64,000 nt of DNA, taken from assembly GCF_002086285.1 (NCBI RefSeq), contig NZ_MVHU01000012.1, forward strand, positions 53,518-117,517. Direction: 5' to 3'. This document shows, one piece after another, positions 29,097 to 37,507 of the stretch (position 1 is the stretch's first letter; each line of letters begins with the position of its first letter). The notes beneath the pieces were generated by a model. It worked only from the letters and a program-made list of their open reading frames with translations. It did not search any database and was not told the DNA's origin. The position numbers were made by a program, and so were the translations under genes. The stretch is from Mycolicibacter kumamotonensis (GTDB lineage Bacteria; Actinomycetota; Actinomycetes; Mycobacteriales; Mycobacteriaceae).

Positions 29097-30932
29097 GTGA
29101 GCCACTACAAGAGCAATGTGCGTGACCAGGTCTTCAACCTGTTCGAGGTATTCGGGCTGGACCAGGTCTTCGGCCAGGGCGAGTACGCCGACCTGGACGT
29201 CGACACCGCCTCGGAGATGCTCGGAGAGATGGTCCGGCTGGCCGAGGGTCCGATTGCTGACTCATTCGTCGAGGGCGACCGCAACCCGCCGGTGTTCGAC
29301 CCCGCCACGCACACCGTGAAGCTGCCGGAGGCGTTCAAGAAGTCGGTGCGCGCCACGCTGGAGGCCGGCTGGGACAAGGTCGGTATCGCCGAGGAACTGG
29401 GCGGCATGGCGATGCCCAAGGCACTGATGTGGGCGCTGCACGAGCACATCCTCGGCGCCAACCCGGCGGTGTGGATGTACGCCGGCGGCGCCGGCTTCGC
29501 CAACATCTTCTTCCACGTGGCCACCGAAGAGCAGAAGAAGTGGGCCGTCATCGCCGCCGAGCGCGGCTGGGGCTCGACCATGGTGCTCACCGAGCCGGAC
29601 GCCGGTTCGGATGTCGGCGCCGGGCGCACCAAGGCCGTCCAGCAGGACGACGGCTCGTGGCACATCGACGGCGTCAAGCGGTTCATCACCTCCGCTGACT
29701 CCGACGACCTGTTCGAGAACATCTTCCACCTGGTGCTGGCGCGTCCCGAGGGCGCCAAGCCGGGCACCAAGGGCCTGTCGCTGTTCTTCGTGCCGAAGTT
29801 CCTGTTCGACTTCGAGACCGGCGAGCTCGGTGAGCGCAACGGGGTGTTCGTCACCAACGTCGAGCACAAGATGGGCCTGAAGGTCTCGGCCACCTGTGAG
29901 CTCACCTTCGGCCAGCACGGCGTACCGGCCAAGGGCTGGCTGGTCGGCGAGGTGCACAACGGCATTGCGCAGATGTTCGACGTGATCGAGCAGGCGCGCA
30001 TGATGGTCGGCACCAAGGCCATCGCCACCCTGTCCACCGGCTACCTCAACGCGCTGGAGTACGCCAAGGAGCGGGTGCAGGGCGCCGACCTGACTCAGAT
30101 GACCGACAAGACCGCGCCGCGGGTGACCATCACCCACCACCCGGACGTCCGCCGATCGCTGATGACCCAGAAGGCCTACGCCGAGGGGTTGCGGGCGCTC
30201 TACCTCTACACCGCCACCTACCAGGACGCCGCGGTCGCCGAGGCGCTGCACGGGGTGGATGCCGAGCTGGCCGTCAAGGTCAACGACCTGATGCTGCCGA
30301 TCGTCAAGGGGGTGGGCTCCGAGCAGGCCTACGCCAAGCTCACCGAGAGCCTGCAGACCCTGGGTGGTTCGGGCTTCCTGCAGGACTACCCGATCGAGCA
30401 GTACATCCGTGACGCCAAGATCGACTCGCTCTATGAGGGCACCACGGCGATTCAGGCGCAGGACTTCTTCTTCCGCAAGATCATCCGGGACAAGGGCGCC
30501 GCGCTGGCCCACGTCGCGGGCGAGATCGAGGCGTTCATCGCCAACGAGTCCGGCAACGGCCGGCTGAAGGCGGAGCGGGAGTTGCTGGCCACCGCGCTGG
30601 CCGACGTGCAGGGCATGGCGGCGACGCTGACCGGTTACCTGATGGCCGCGCAGGAGGACATCTCCAGCATCTACAAGGTGGGGCTGGGTTCGGTGCGGTT
30701 CCTGATGAGCGTCGGCGACCTGGTGATCGGCTGGCTGCTGACCCGCCACGCCGCGGTGGCCGTGGAGAAGCTCGACGCCGGTGTCGAGGGCGCCGACCGG
30801 GCCTTCTACGAGGGCAAGATCGCGGTGGCATCGTTCTTCACCAAGAACTTCCTGCCGCTGCTGACCAGCACGCGTTCGGTGATCGAGGCCATCGACAACG
30901 AGATCATGGAGCTCGACGAAGCGGCCTTCTAA
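29097..30932 (+). CDS. fadE5: Acyl-CoA dehydrogenase FadE5
   Basis: FAD-dependent acyl-CoA dehydrogenase with wide chain-length range, first step of beta-oxidation. The 611 residues from GTG 29097 ([18 protein letters not shown]) match the length and start I recall for M. tuberculosis FadE5. An upstream ATG at 28974 would run through the operator and is rejected; GAGGAGG precedes the GTG. Motifs: [38 protein letters not shown], and the C-terminal [41 protein letters not shown] with the Glu base region. About 35 residues more than the usual mid-chain ACAD give it an extra N- and C-terminal helix set. It likely works with FadA2, FabG4 and HtdX downstream. Confidence 0.95.
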   Translation: MSHYKSNVRDQVFNLFEVFGLDQVFGQGEYADLDVDTASEMLGEMVRLAEGPIADSFVEGDRNPPVFDPATHTVKLPEAFKKSVRATLEAGWDKVGIAEELGGMAMPKALMWALHEHILGANPAVWMYAGGAGFANIFFHVATEEQKKWAVIAAERGWGSTMVLTEPDAGSDVGAGRTKAVQQDDGSWHIDGVKRFITSADSDDLFENIFHLVLARPEGAKPGTKGLSLFFVPKFLFDFETGELGERNGVFVTNVEHKMGLKVSATCELTFGQHGVPAKGWLVGEVHNGIAQMFDVIEQARMMVGTKAIATLSTGYLNALEYAKERVQGADLTQMTDKTAPRVTITHHPDVRRSLMTQKAYAEGLRALYLYTATYQDAAVAEALHGVDAELAVKVNDLMLPIVKGVGSEQAYAKLTESLQTLGGSGFLQDYPIEQYIRDAKIDSLYEGTTAIQAQDFFFRKIIRDKGAALAHVAGEIEAFIANESGNGRLKAERELLATALADVQGMAATLTGYLMAAQEDISSIYKVGLGSVRFLMSVGDLVIGWLLTRHAAVAVEKLDAGVEGADRAFYEGKIAVASFFTKNFLPLLTSTRSVIEAIDNEIMELDEAAF

Positions 30933-31032
30933 GCCGTCACCACAGCACAGACCGCGCAGGCCTCCGGGGCGATCCCCTGGGGGCCTGTTGCCATGGCGGG
31001 CTGGGCGCCACCCGGGTGCCACCTGCCCCCCG

Positions 31033-31092
31033 GCGAGCAGACGCAGAATCGCACGATCCCGCGCCGGATAGTGCGATTCTGCGTCTGCTCGC
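31033..31092. repeat. Long inverted repeat (22-bp perfect arms, 16-nt loop)
   Basis: Left arm 31033-31054 and right arm 31071-31092 are exact reverse complements (arm core GAGCAGACGCAGAATCG). The loop is 31055-31070. It lies about 100 bp after fadE5 and 75 bp before the GlxA-type gene. There is no T-tract, so it is not a classical terminator. Related GCAGACGC palindromes recur in mycobacterial intergenic DNA as far as I recall, which suggests a dispersed repeat element. Confidence 0.75.
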
Positions 31093-31166
31093 GCAAAGAA
31101 AGCGTGTCCTGATTTGTGGGATACATGGCGTAGACGCCACGGTGCCGGGCAGCCGACACTGATGAC

Positions 31167-32135
31167 GTGACACGCAAGGTCGTCATCCTCGGCTATCCGG
31201 GCATCCAATCGCTGGACGTCTTCGGGCCCTCGGAGGTGTTCGCCGGGGCATCGCTGGCACTGGCCGGCCAGGGCCGCGGAAAAGACGGCTACGAGATCAC
31301 CGTGGCGAGCCCCGGCGGCCGGCCGATCGCCACCAGCAGCGGCCCGACCCTGGCGACCACCGCGCTGCCCGACCCCACCGAAGCCGTCGACGCGGTGGTG
31401 CTGCCCGGCGGCATCGGGGTCGACGCGGCCCGCGCCGACCCCGAGACCCTGGCGTGGATCCGCACCGCCGCGACCCACGCCAGACGGGTGATCAGCGTGT
31501 GCACCGGGGCCTTCCTGGCCGCATCGGCCGGCCTGCTCGACGACTGCCGCGCCACCACCCACTGGGCGTTCGCCGACGCACTGGCCGACGAATTCCCGGC
31601 GATCGACGTCGACCCGGAACCGATCTTTCTCCGCAGTTCGGAATCGGTGTGGACCGCCGCGGGTGTCACCGCCGGTATCGATCTGGCCCTGGCGTTGGTC
31701 GAAGAGGACCACGGCACCGAGCTGGCCCAGACGGTGGCCCGCTGGCTGGTGTTGTATCTGCGCCGGCCCGGCGGGCAGTCCCAGTTCGCGGCACCGGTCT
31801 GGCTGCCGCGGGCGCGGCGCGCGCCGATCCGCGCCGTACAGGAACTGATCGAGTCCGAACCGGCCGGCCCGCACCGTATTCCCGAGCTGGCTGCCCATGC
31901 CGCGATGAGCCCGCGGCACTTCACCCGGGTCTTCACCGACGAAGTCGGGCTCGCGCCCGGCGCCTACGTGGAGCGGGTGCGTACCGAGGCCGCGCGCCGG
32001 CAGCTCGAGGAGACCGATGACACCGTCGTCGCGATCGCCGGCCGCTGCGGCTTCGGCACTGCAGAAACCCTGCGCCGTACCTTCATCCGCCGGCTCGGGA
32101 TCTCCCCCGACCACTACCGCAAAACATTCGCCTGA
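31167..32135 (+). CDS. GlxA-family transcriptional regulator (DJ-1/PfpI domain plus AraC HTH)
   Basis: A 322-residue regulator. Residues about 1-190 form a DJ-1/PfpI amidotransferase-like sensor domain (KVVILGYPGIQSLDVFGPSEVF; nucleophile-elbow Cys in VISVCTGAFLAASAGLLD). The C-terminal hundred residues carry two AraC helix-turn-helix units: IPELAAHAAMSPRHFTRVFTDEVGLAPGAYV, then VVAIAGRCGFGTAETLRRTFIRRLGISPDHYRK. Start is GTG 31167. The following gene, 17 bp on, encodes a second DJ-1 protein, and the two probably form one unit. The ligand is unknown; family members often govern catabolism of small nitrogen compounds. Confidence 0.85.
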   Translation: MTRKVVILGYPGIQSLDVFGPSEVFAGASLALAGQGRGKDGYEITVASPGGRPIATSSGPTLATTALPDPTEAVDAVVLPGGIGVDAARADPETLAWIRTAATHARRVISVCTGAFLAASAGLLDDCRATTHWAFADALADEFPAIDVDPEPIFLRSSESVWTAAGVTAGIDLALALVEEDHGTELAQTVARWLVLYLRRPGGQSQFAAPVWLPRARRAPIRAVQELIESEPAGPHRIPELAAHAAMSPRHFTRVFTDEVGLAPGAYVERVRTEAARRQLEETDDTVVAIAGRCGFGTAETLRRTFIRRLGISPDHYRKTFA

Positions 32136-32152
32136 CACCGGAAGGACAACGT

Positions 32153-32884
32153 ATGCAGATCGCGATCGTGCTGTACCCAGGCTTCACCGCCCTGGACTTC
32201 ATCGGCCCCTACGAGGTGCTGCGCTGGCTGCCGGACGCGCAGGTGCGGTTCGTCTGGCACGAGCCCGGACCGGTCACCGCCGATTCGGGAGTACTCGTCG
32301 TCGGAGCCACCCATTCGTTCGACGAAACACCGTCCCCCGACGTCATTGTGGTGCCCGGCGGCATGACGTCCATCGAGCACGCCCGCGACGAGAGGCTGCT
32401 GGACTGGGTGCGGCGAGCCCACTCGACGGCGACCTGGACGACATCGGTGTGCTCGGGGTCGATCATCCTGGCCGCCTCCGGGGTGCTGGCCGGCAAGCGG
32501 GCGACCTCACATTGGCTGGCGCTTCCGGCGCTGAAGACGTTCGGCGTCACCCCGGTCGGTGACGAACGCATCGTGCACTGCGGCGACGTCGTCACCTGCG
32601 CCGGCGTCTCGGCCGGCATCGACCTCGGGCTGTGGCTGGCCGGGCGGATCGGCGGCGAGGACCGCGCGAAGGTCATCCAATTGTCGTTGGAATACGATCC
32701 GCAGCCGCCGTTCGACTCCGGACACATGTCCAAGGCGTCGGCGAAGACCAAGGCTTCGGCTACCGCGCTGATGGCCAGGGATCTGGCCACCCCGACGCAG
32801 TTGAAGGCCTCCGCATTGCTGCTGTGGGACCGGGCCATCGGCGCCGCCCGCACCCGGCGGGGTCGGTCGCGCTCAGCCGTATAG
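32153..32884 (+). CDS. DJ-1/PfpI family protein, isonitrile hydratase-like
   Basis: A 243-residue DJ-1 superfamily enzyme. The N-terminus IAIVLYPGFTALDFIGPYEVL and the nucleophile region WTTSVCSGSIILAASGVL, with VVPGGM before it, are like isonitrile hydratases, which convert isonitriles to N-formamides. The C-terminal third has a Lys/Ala-rich segment (KASAKTKASATALMARDLA) before the end. A GGAAGGACAA site precedes the ATG. It is cotranscribed with the GlxA-type regulator. The substrate is inferred from family likeness only. Confidence 0.78.
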   Translation: MQIAIVLYPGFTALDFIGPYEVLRWLPDAQVRFVWHEPGPVTADSGVLVVGATHSFDETPSPDVIVVPGGMTSIEHARDERLLDWVRRAHSTATWTTSVCSGSIILAASGVLAGKRATSHWLALPALKTFGVTPVGDERIVHCGDVVTCAGVSAGIDLGLWLAGRIGGEDRAKVIQLSLEYDPQPPFDSGHMSKASAKTKASATALMARDLATPTQLKASALLLWDRAIGAARTRRGRSRSAV

Positions 32885-32889
32885 AAGTT

Positions 32890-32926
32890 GGGCCGCCGCT
32901 GGATCCCCTCAGTCCAGCGGCGGGCC
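32890..32926. terminator. Stem-loop between convergent PfpI gene and fadA2
   Basis: A 14-bp stem (32890-32903 with 32913-32926, one mismatch) with a 9-nt loop starts five bases after the PfpI stop codon. There is no long T-run. It probably ends transcription from the plus strand, perhaps from both. Confidence 0.6.
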
Positions 32927-33041
32927 AAGCCCGGATTGCTCCGCGACGCCGCTGGGGGAAGACGGCCCCGCGGAGCAAACCGTGCTCACGACTACCCGGC
33001 CCTGGCGCGCCACAAACGTGGTCTTGCACACAGACCCGCCG

Positions 33042-34388
33042 CTACCCCTCCAGGATGGAGGCGACGCCTTGACCCCCGGCGGCGCAGATCGAGATCAGCG
33101 CACGCACCGGCTTGTTCTTGTTGGCGCCCTTCTTGGCCGCCTTGGCCTCGGCGATCTGCTTGGCCGCCTGCGCCACGATCCGGCCACCGGTGGCCGCGAA
33201 CGGGTGTCCGGCGGCCAGCGACGAGCCGTTGACGTTGAGCTTGGAGCGGTCGATCGCGCCCAGCGCGGCGTCGAGCCCCAGGCGCTCCTTGCAGTACTCC
33301 TCGGACTCCCACGCCGCCAGGTGGCACAGCACCGTCGAGGCGAACGCCTCGTGGATCTCGTAGAAGTCGAAGTCCTGCAGGGTCAGCCCGTTGCGGGCCA
33401 GCAGCCGCGGCACCGCGTAGGTCGGGGCCATCAGCAGCCCGTCGGGGCCGTTGACGTAGTCGACGGCGGCCGTCTCGGAGTCGACGAAGTAGGCCAGCGG
33501 GGTCAGATCGTGCGCGGCCGCCCACTCCTCGCCGGCCAGCAGCGCCACCGACGCGCCATCGGTCAGCGGCGTCGAGTTGCCCGCGGTCATGGTGGCGTCG
33601 CCGGCCTTCGCGCCGAACACCGGCTTGAGCGTGGCCAGCTTCTCCGGGCTCGACTCGGGCCGCAGGTTGTTGTCGCGGTAGAGCCCCTGGAACGGGGTGA
33701 CCAGGTCATCGAAGAAACCGCGGTCGTAGGCGGCGGCCATGTTGCGGTGGCTGGCCGCGGCCAACGCGTCCTGATCGACCCGCTTGATCCCCATCTGCTT
33801 GGTGGTGATGGCCTGGTGCTCGCCCATCGAGAGGCCGGTGCGGGCTTCCTTGTTGGCCGGGATCTCCACGCCCAGGGCGGCGGGAAGTTTGCCGACCAGC
33901 TTCAGGCGCTGCATGTTCGACTTGGACCTGCGCAGCGCCAGCAGCGTGCGGCGCAGTTCGTTGCCGACTTCCAGGGGCGCGTCGGAGGTGGTGTCCACCC
34001 CGCCGGCGGCCGCGACCTCGTAGCGGCCGGCCGCTATGCCGTCGGCTGCGCAGATCGCCGCCTGCAGACCGGTGCCGCAGGCCTGCTGCAGGTCGAAGGC
34101 GGGGGTGTAGGGCGACAGCGCCGAGCCGAGCACGCACTCGCGAATCAGGTTGAAGTCACGGCTGTGCTTGAGCACCGCGCCGCCGATCACCGCGTCCAGC
34201 TTCTCGCCCGCCAGGCCGAACCGGTCGACCAGGCCGCCGAGTGCCGCGGTGAACATGTCCTGGTTGGACGCACTGGCGTAGGCGCCGTCGGAGCGTGCGA
34301 ACGGAATGCGGTTGCCACCGAGGACGGCGACGCGACGTCGCGCGCCGGTGTCGGCGGGTGTGGGTTTAGCAGCTGATCCAGATGCCAC
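33042..34388 (-). CDS. fadA2: Acetyl-CoA acyltransferase (thiolase) FadA2
   Basis: Thiolase for the last step of beta-oxidation, 448 residues from GTG 34388 (GGAGAG five bases upstream). The frame is open to 34511, but those residues are Arg/Cys-rich and lie over the operator. The acyl-accepting Cys104 is in LQQACGTGLQAA. EIHEAFAS and GHPFAATGGR carry the His residues; SICAAGGQGVASILEG holds the second Cys. RRRVAVLGGNRIPFARSDGAYA at the N-terminus matches what I recall for Rv0243. It is divergent from fabG4, sharing a 139-bp region with a perfect palindrome, and convergent with the PfpI gene. Confidence 0.93.
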   Translation of the reverse strand: MASGSAAKPTPADTGARRRVAVLGGNRIPFARSDGAYASASNQDMFTAALGGLVDRFGLAGEKLDAVIGGAVLKHSRDFNLIRECVLGSALSPYTPAFDLQQACGTGLQAAICAADGIAAGRYEVAAAGGVDTTSDAPLEVGNELRRTLLALRRSKSNMQRLKLVGKLPAALGVEIPANKEARTGLSMGEHQAITTKQMGIKRVDQDALAAASHRNMAAAYDRGFFDDLVTPFQGLYRDNNLRPESSPEKLATLKPVFGAKAGDATMTAGNSTPLTDGASVALLAGEEWAAAHDLTPLAYFVDSETAAVDYVNGPDGLLMAPTYAVPRLLARNGLTLQDFDFYEIHEAFASTVLCHLAAWESEEYCKERLGLDAALGAIDRSKLNVNGSSLAAGHPFAATGGRIVAQAAKQIAEAKAAKKGANKNKPVRALISICAAGGQGVASILEG

Positions 34389-34452
34389 GATCTCTCCGTC
34401 TATTGGGGCGCCCCGCATCGCCGGGGCGGTTGGGGCGATACTACCCAGTATT

Positions 34453-34468
34453 CTTACTCTGGAGTAAG
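34453..34468. promoter_or_regulatory. TetR-type operator (STTACYNNNNRGTAAS) in the fadA2/fabG4 divergent promoter
   Basis: CTTACTCTGGAGTAAG, perfect 7-bp arms with a TG centre. It lies 65 bp upstream of fadA2 and 60 bp upstream of fabG4, so one bound dimer could control both. It is the most symmetric of the three sites with this pattern. Confidence 0.65.
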
Positions 34469-34527
34469 TTCGTTGTCGACACCGTCGCCTGCACCAGGCA
34501 CACGTCCCCACACGGAAGGCAGCTCAA

Positions 34528-35892
34528 GTGGCCCCCAAGCTTCCCTCGGACCTGTTGTCCCAGATCATGAACTCCGGCCCCGGTTCGTTCCTGGCCAAGC
34601 AACTCGGCGTTCCGCAGGCCGAGACGCTGCGCCGCTACCGGGTCGGCGAGCCGCCGCTGGCCGGCCCGCTGCTGATCGGCGGCGAGGGCCGGGTGGCCGA
34701 GCCGCTGCGCGCCGCGCTCGCCGGCGACTACGAGGTGGTCGGCGACAACCTCGGCGGCCGGTGGGCCGACTCGTTCGGCGGGCTGGTCTTCGACGCCACC
34801 GGCATCACCTCGCCGGCCGGGCTGACCGCGCTGCACGAGTTCTTCACGCCCCTGCTGCGCAACGTGGGCCGCTGCGGCCGGCTCGTGGTGGTCGGCACCA
34901 CCCCGGATCAGACCGGCAGCGTCGACGAGCGGGTCGCTCAACGCGCGCTGGAGGGCTTCACCCGCTCGCTGGGCAAGGAGCTGCAGCGCGGCGCCACCGT
35001 GCAGCTGGTGTACCTGTCGCCGGACGCCAAGCCCGGCGCCACCGGTCTGGAGTCGACGATGCGGTTCATCCTGTCGGCCCGCTCTGCCTACGTCGACGGG
35101 CAGGTGTTCTACGTGGGCGCCGATGACGCCACCGCACCCGCCGACTGGGACCGCCCGCTGGAGGGCAAGGTGGCGATCATCACCGGCGCCGCACGCGGCA
35201 TCGGGGCCACCATCGCCGAGGTGTTCGCCCGCGACGGCGCCAAGGTGGTGGCCGTCGACGTGCCGCAGGCGGTCGAAGCGCTGGAGAAGACGGCCGCCCG
35301 GGTGGGCGGCACCGCGCTGGCCTTGGACGTCACCGCCGACGATGCGGTTGATCAGATCACCGCGCACCTCAAGGAGCACTACGGAGGTAAGGCCGACGTG
35401 CTGGTCAACAACGCCGGCATCACCCGCGACAAGTTGCTGGCCAACATGGACGACGCCCGGTGGAACGCCGTGCTGGCCGTGAACCTGCTTGCGCCGCAAC
35501 GCCTGACCGAGGGCCTGGTGGCCAACGGCAGCATTGGCGAGGGCGGCCGGGTGATCGGCCTGTCGTCGATGGCCGGAATCGCCGGCAACCGCGGCCAGAC
35601 CAACTACGCCGCCACCAAGGCCGGCATGATCGGGTTGACCGACGCGCTGGCCCCGGTGCTGGCGGCCAAGGGCATCACGATCAACGCGGTCGCCCCTGGT
35701 TTCATCGAAACCGACATGACTGCGGCGATCCCGTTGGCCACCCGCGAGGTCGGCCGCCGGCTCAACTCGCTGTTCCAGGGCGGCCAGCCCGTCGATGTCG
35801 CCGAGCTGATCGGCTACTTCGCCAGCCCGGCGTCCAACGCGGTGACCGGCAACGCGATCCGGGTCTGCGGCCAGGCCATGCCGGGGGCATGA
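34528..35892 (+). CDS. fabG4: 3-oxoacyl-[ACP/CoA] reductase FabG4 (high-molecular-weight type)
   Basis: NADH-dependent beta-ketoacyl reductase, 454 residues, the same length as M. tuberculosis FabG4. Residues about 1-205 form the degenerate flavodoxin-like N-terminal domain. The SDR domain starts at about 210 with TGAARGIG (219-226), then NNAG (294-297). The catalytic triad is Ser347, Tyr360 and Lys364 (GLSSMAG...TNYAATKAG). GTG 34528 is preceded by GGAAGG. Its stop lies 2 bp before htdX, so the reductase and dehydratase are cotranscribed. Confidence 0.94.
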   Translation: MAPKLPSDLLSQIMNSGPGSFLAKQLGVPQAETLRRYRVGEPPLAGPLLIGGEGRVAEPLRAALAGDYEVVGDNLGGRWADSFGGLVFDATGITSPAGLTALHEFFTPLLRNVGRCGRLVVVGTTPDQTGSVDERVAQRALEGFTRSLGKELQRGATVQLVYLSPDAKPGATGLESTMRFILSARSAYVDGQVFYVGADDATAPADWDRPLEGKVAIITGAARGIGATIAEVFARDGAKVVAVDVPQAVEALEKTAARVGGTALALDVTADDAVDQITAHLKEHYGGKADVLVNNAGITRDKLLANMDDARWNAVLAVNLLAPQRLTEGLVANGSIGEGGRVIGLSSMAGIAGNRGQTNYAATKAGMIGLTDALAPVLAAKGITINAVAPGFIETDMTAAIPLATREVGRRLNSLFQGGQPVDVAELIGYFASPASNAVTGNAIRVCGQAMPGA

Positions 35893-35893
35893 C

Positions 35894-36736
35894 ATGACTC
35901 AACCCAGTGGCACCAAGAACATGTTGCGCGCGGTCGCCGGGGCACTGCCGTTCGTTCGGCGCGCCGGCACCCTGCCCGACCGCACGCTGCGGGTCGACGA
36001 ACTGGCGATCGACCCCGGCCATGTCGCTGAGTACGCCGCGGTCACCGGGCTGCGCTACGGCGATCACGTTCCGCTGACCTACCCGTTCGCGCTGACCTTC
36101 CCGACGGTGATGTCGCTGGTGACCGGCTTCGATTTCCCCTTCGCCGCAATGGGTTCGGTGCACACCGAGAACCGCATCGTCCAGTATCGGCCGATCGCGG
36201 TGACCGACACCGTCGGAGTCAAGGTGCACGCGGAGAACCTGCGGGAGCACCGTAAGGGCCTGCTGGTCGACATCATCACCGACATCAACATCGGCAACGA
36301 TCCGGCCTGGCATCAGGTGACGACGTTCCTGCATCAGCAACGCACCAGCCTGTCCGACGAGCCCAAGCCGCCACCGGCCAAGCAGCCCAAGCTGGGGCCG
36401 CCGAACGCCGTGCTGCGGGTCACCCCCGGCCAGATCCGGCGCTACGCCTCGGCCGGCGGGGACCACAACCCGATCCACACCAGCGGACTCGGCGCCAAGC
36501 TGTTCGGGTTCCCGACCGTGATCGCCCACGGGATGTTTTCCGCGGCAGCGGTTCTGGCGAACATCGAGGGGGCGTTACCCGACGCGGTGGACTACTCGGT
36601 GCGGTTCGGCAAGCCGATGCTGCTGCCGGCCAGCCCGGGTCTGTATGTCGACCGGGTCGACGGCGGCTGGGACCTGGCGTTGCGCAACGTGGCCAAGGGA
36701 TACCCCTACCTGACCGCCGCCGTGCGGGCGCTGTAA
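35894..36736 (+). CDS. htdX: 3-hydroxyacyl-thioester dehydratase HtdX (MaoC family)
   Basis: (R)-specific 3-hydroxyacyl dehydratase/hydratase of 280 residues with a double hot-dog fold. The C-terminal half holds the MaoC hydratase motif with Asp190 and His195 (RRYASAGGDHNPIHTSGLGAKLFG). The N-terminal hot-dog (residues 35-150) lacks that dyad. It starts at ATG 35894, just after fabG4. Together they give an NADH-linked reductase-dehydratase pair. That pair could work in elongation or oxidation of long acyl chains alongside FadE5 and FadA2. Confidence 0.92.
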   Translation: MTQPSGTKNMLRAVAGALPFVRRAGTLPDRTLRVDELAIDPGHVAEYAAVTGLRYGDHVPLTYPFALTFPTVMSLVTGFDFPFAAMGSVHTENRIVQYRPIAVTDTVGVKVHAENLREHRKGLLVDIITDINIGNDPAWHQVTTFLHQQRTSLSDEPKPPPAKQPKLGPPNAVLRVTPGQIRRYASAGGDHNPIHTSGLGAKLFGFPTVIAHGMFSAAAVLANIEGALPDAVDYSVRFGKPMLLPASPGLYVDRVDGGWDLALRNVAKGYPYLTAAVRAL

Positions 36737-36765
36737 CGGTTCGCCGGCCACGCCCGATCCAGCGG

Positions 36766-37368
36766 TCAGTCGGGGACCGAGACGCCGGCCGCCCTGAGCA
36801 GGTTGGCCTTGCTGACCTCCCAATGGGCACCGATGAAATCCAGGCCCCACACCGGGATTGATATCACCAGCCCGCGGATCAGCACCACCACGGTATCCAT
36901 GTAGGCCGCCGGGTCGAAGTCCGGGGCGGGAGCGGGCAGTGTCTCGGCGGCGGTGACGGCCAGGCGAAAGATGTGTTGCTCCAACGACTTCACCGTCTCG
37001 GCGACCTGCGGGTCAGTCCAGCACGCAGCCCACAGGTGGGCTACCGAAAGCGCTTGCGGAGTGGTGAATTCACGCCAGAGCAGATCGAGGAAACCACACA
37101 GGTCCAGCGTGGCGGCTGCGGCGGTCTCCTCGAAGTGGATGCGGGCCTGATCCGCCAACTCGAAAGCGAGCTGGGCAACCGCCGCGGTCACCAGCTCGTC
37201 GCGGCTCGGGAAGTGGTACATCACCGTGCTCTGTGAGACCTTCGCGGCGCCGGCCACCCGGCGCGTCGTGACCGCGGCGACCCCTTCGGTCCGCAGTTGC
37301 TCGACCGCCGCCGCCACCAGTGCTCGGCGCGTGGCGGCGCGCTGCTCGGCCCGCGTGGCGTTTTTCAT
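36766..37368 (-). CDS. TetR-family transcriptional regulator
   Basis: A 200-residue TetR protein. The N-terminal HTH spans residues 10-60 (ALVAAAVEQLRTEGVAAVTTRRVAGAAKVSQSTVMYHFPSRDEL). The remainder is a helical ligand pocket. It is divergent from the PE-PPE hydrolase gene, with an 18-bp palindrome between them. It is convergent with htdX (29-bp gap). Target is most likely the hydrolase and itself. It is different from the regulator at 39007-39633. Confidence 0.88.
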   Translation of the reverse strand: MKNATRAEQRAATRRALVAAAVEQLRTEGVAAVTTRRVAGAAKVSQSTVMYHFPSRDELVTAAVAQLAFELADQARIHFEETAAAATLDLCGFLDLLWREFTTPQALSVAHLWAACWTDPQVAETVKSLEQHIFRLAVTAAETLPAPAPDFDPAAYMDTVVVLIRGLVISIPVWGLDFIGAHWEVSKANLLRAAGVSVPD

Positions 37369-37413
37369 TTGGGATTCCCCTATTGCGCTGACAGCTCCGT
37401 CACAGTTAATCTA

Positions 37414-37431
37414 ACTGTTCAGGTGAACAGT
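37414..37431. promoter_or_regulatory. Perfect palindrome ACTGTTCA-GG-TGAACAGT, TetR operator
   Basis: An 18-bp element with 8-bp arms lies 46 bp before the TetR start (37368) and 77 bp before the PE-PPE hydrolase start (37508). The GTTCA/TGAAC half-sites resemble those at 4733-4749. It is the obvious binding site of the adjacent TetR. Confidence 0.65.
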
Positions 37432-37507
37432 CAACTCGGGTTCGGTCGACATTCCCGCTGCTCAGGCATGAGGACCTTGCCTTGATGACAATTGTAAGGA
37501 CACGCCG

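Noticed and set aside
29262..32138. 958-codon open frame on the minus strand opposite fadE5 and glxA
   Set aside because: It spans two real genes and the inverted repeat between them. It reads as low-complexity His/Gly/Arg-rich sequence, a typical GC shadow.
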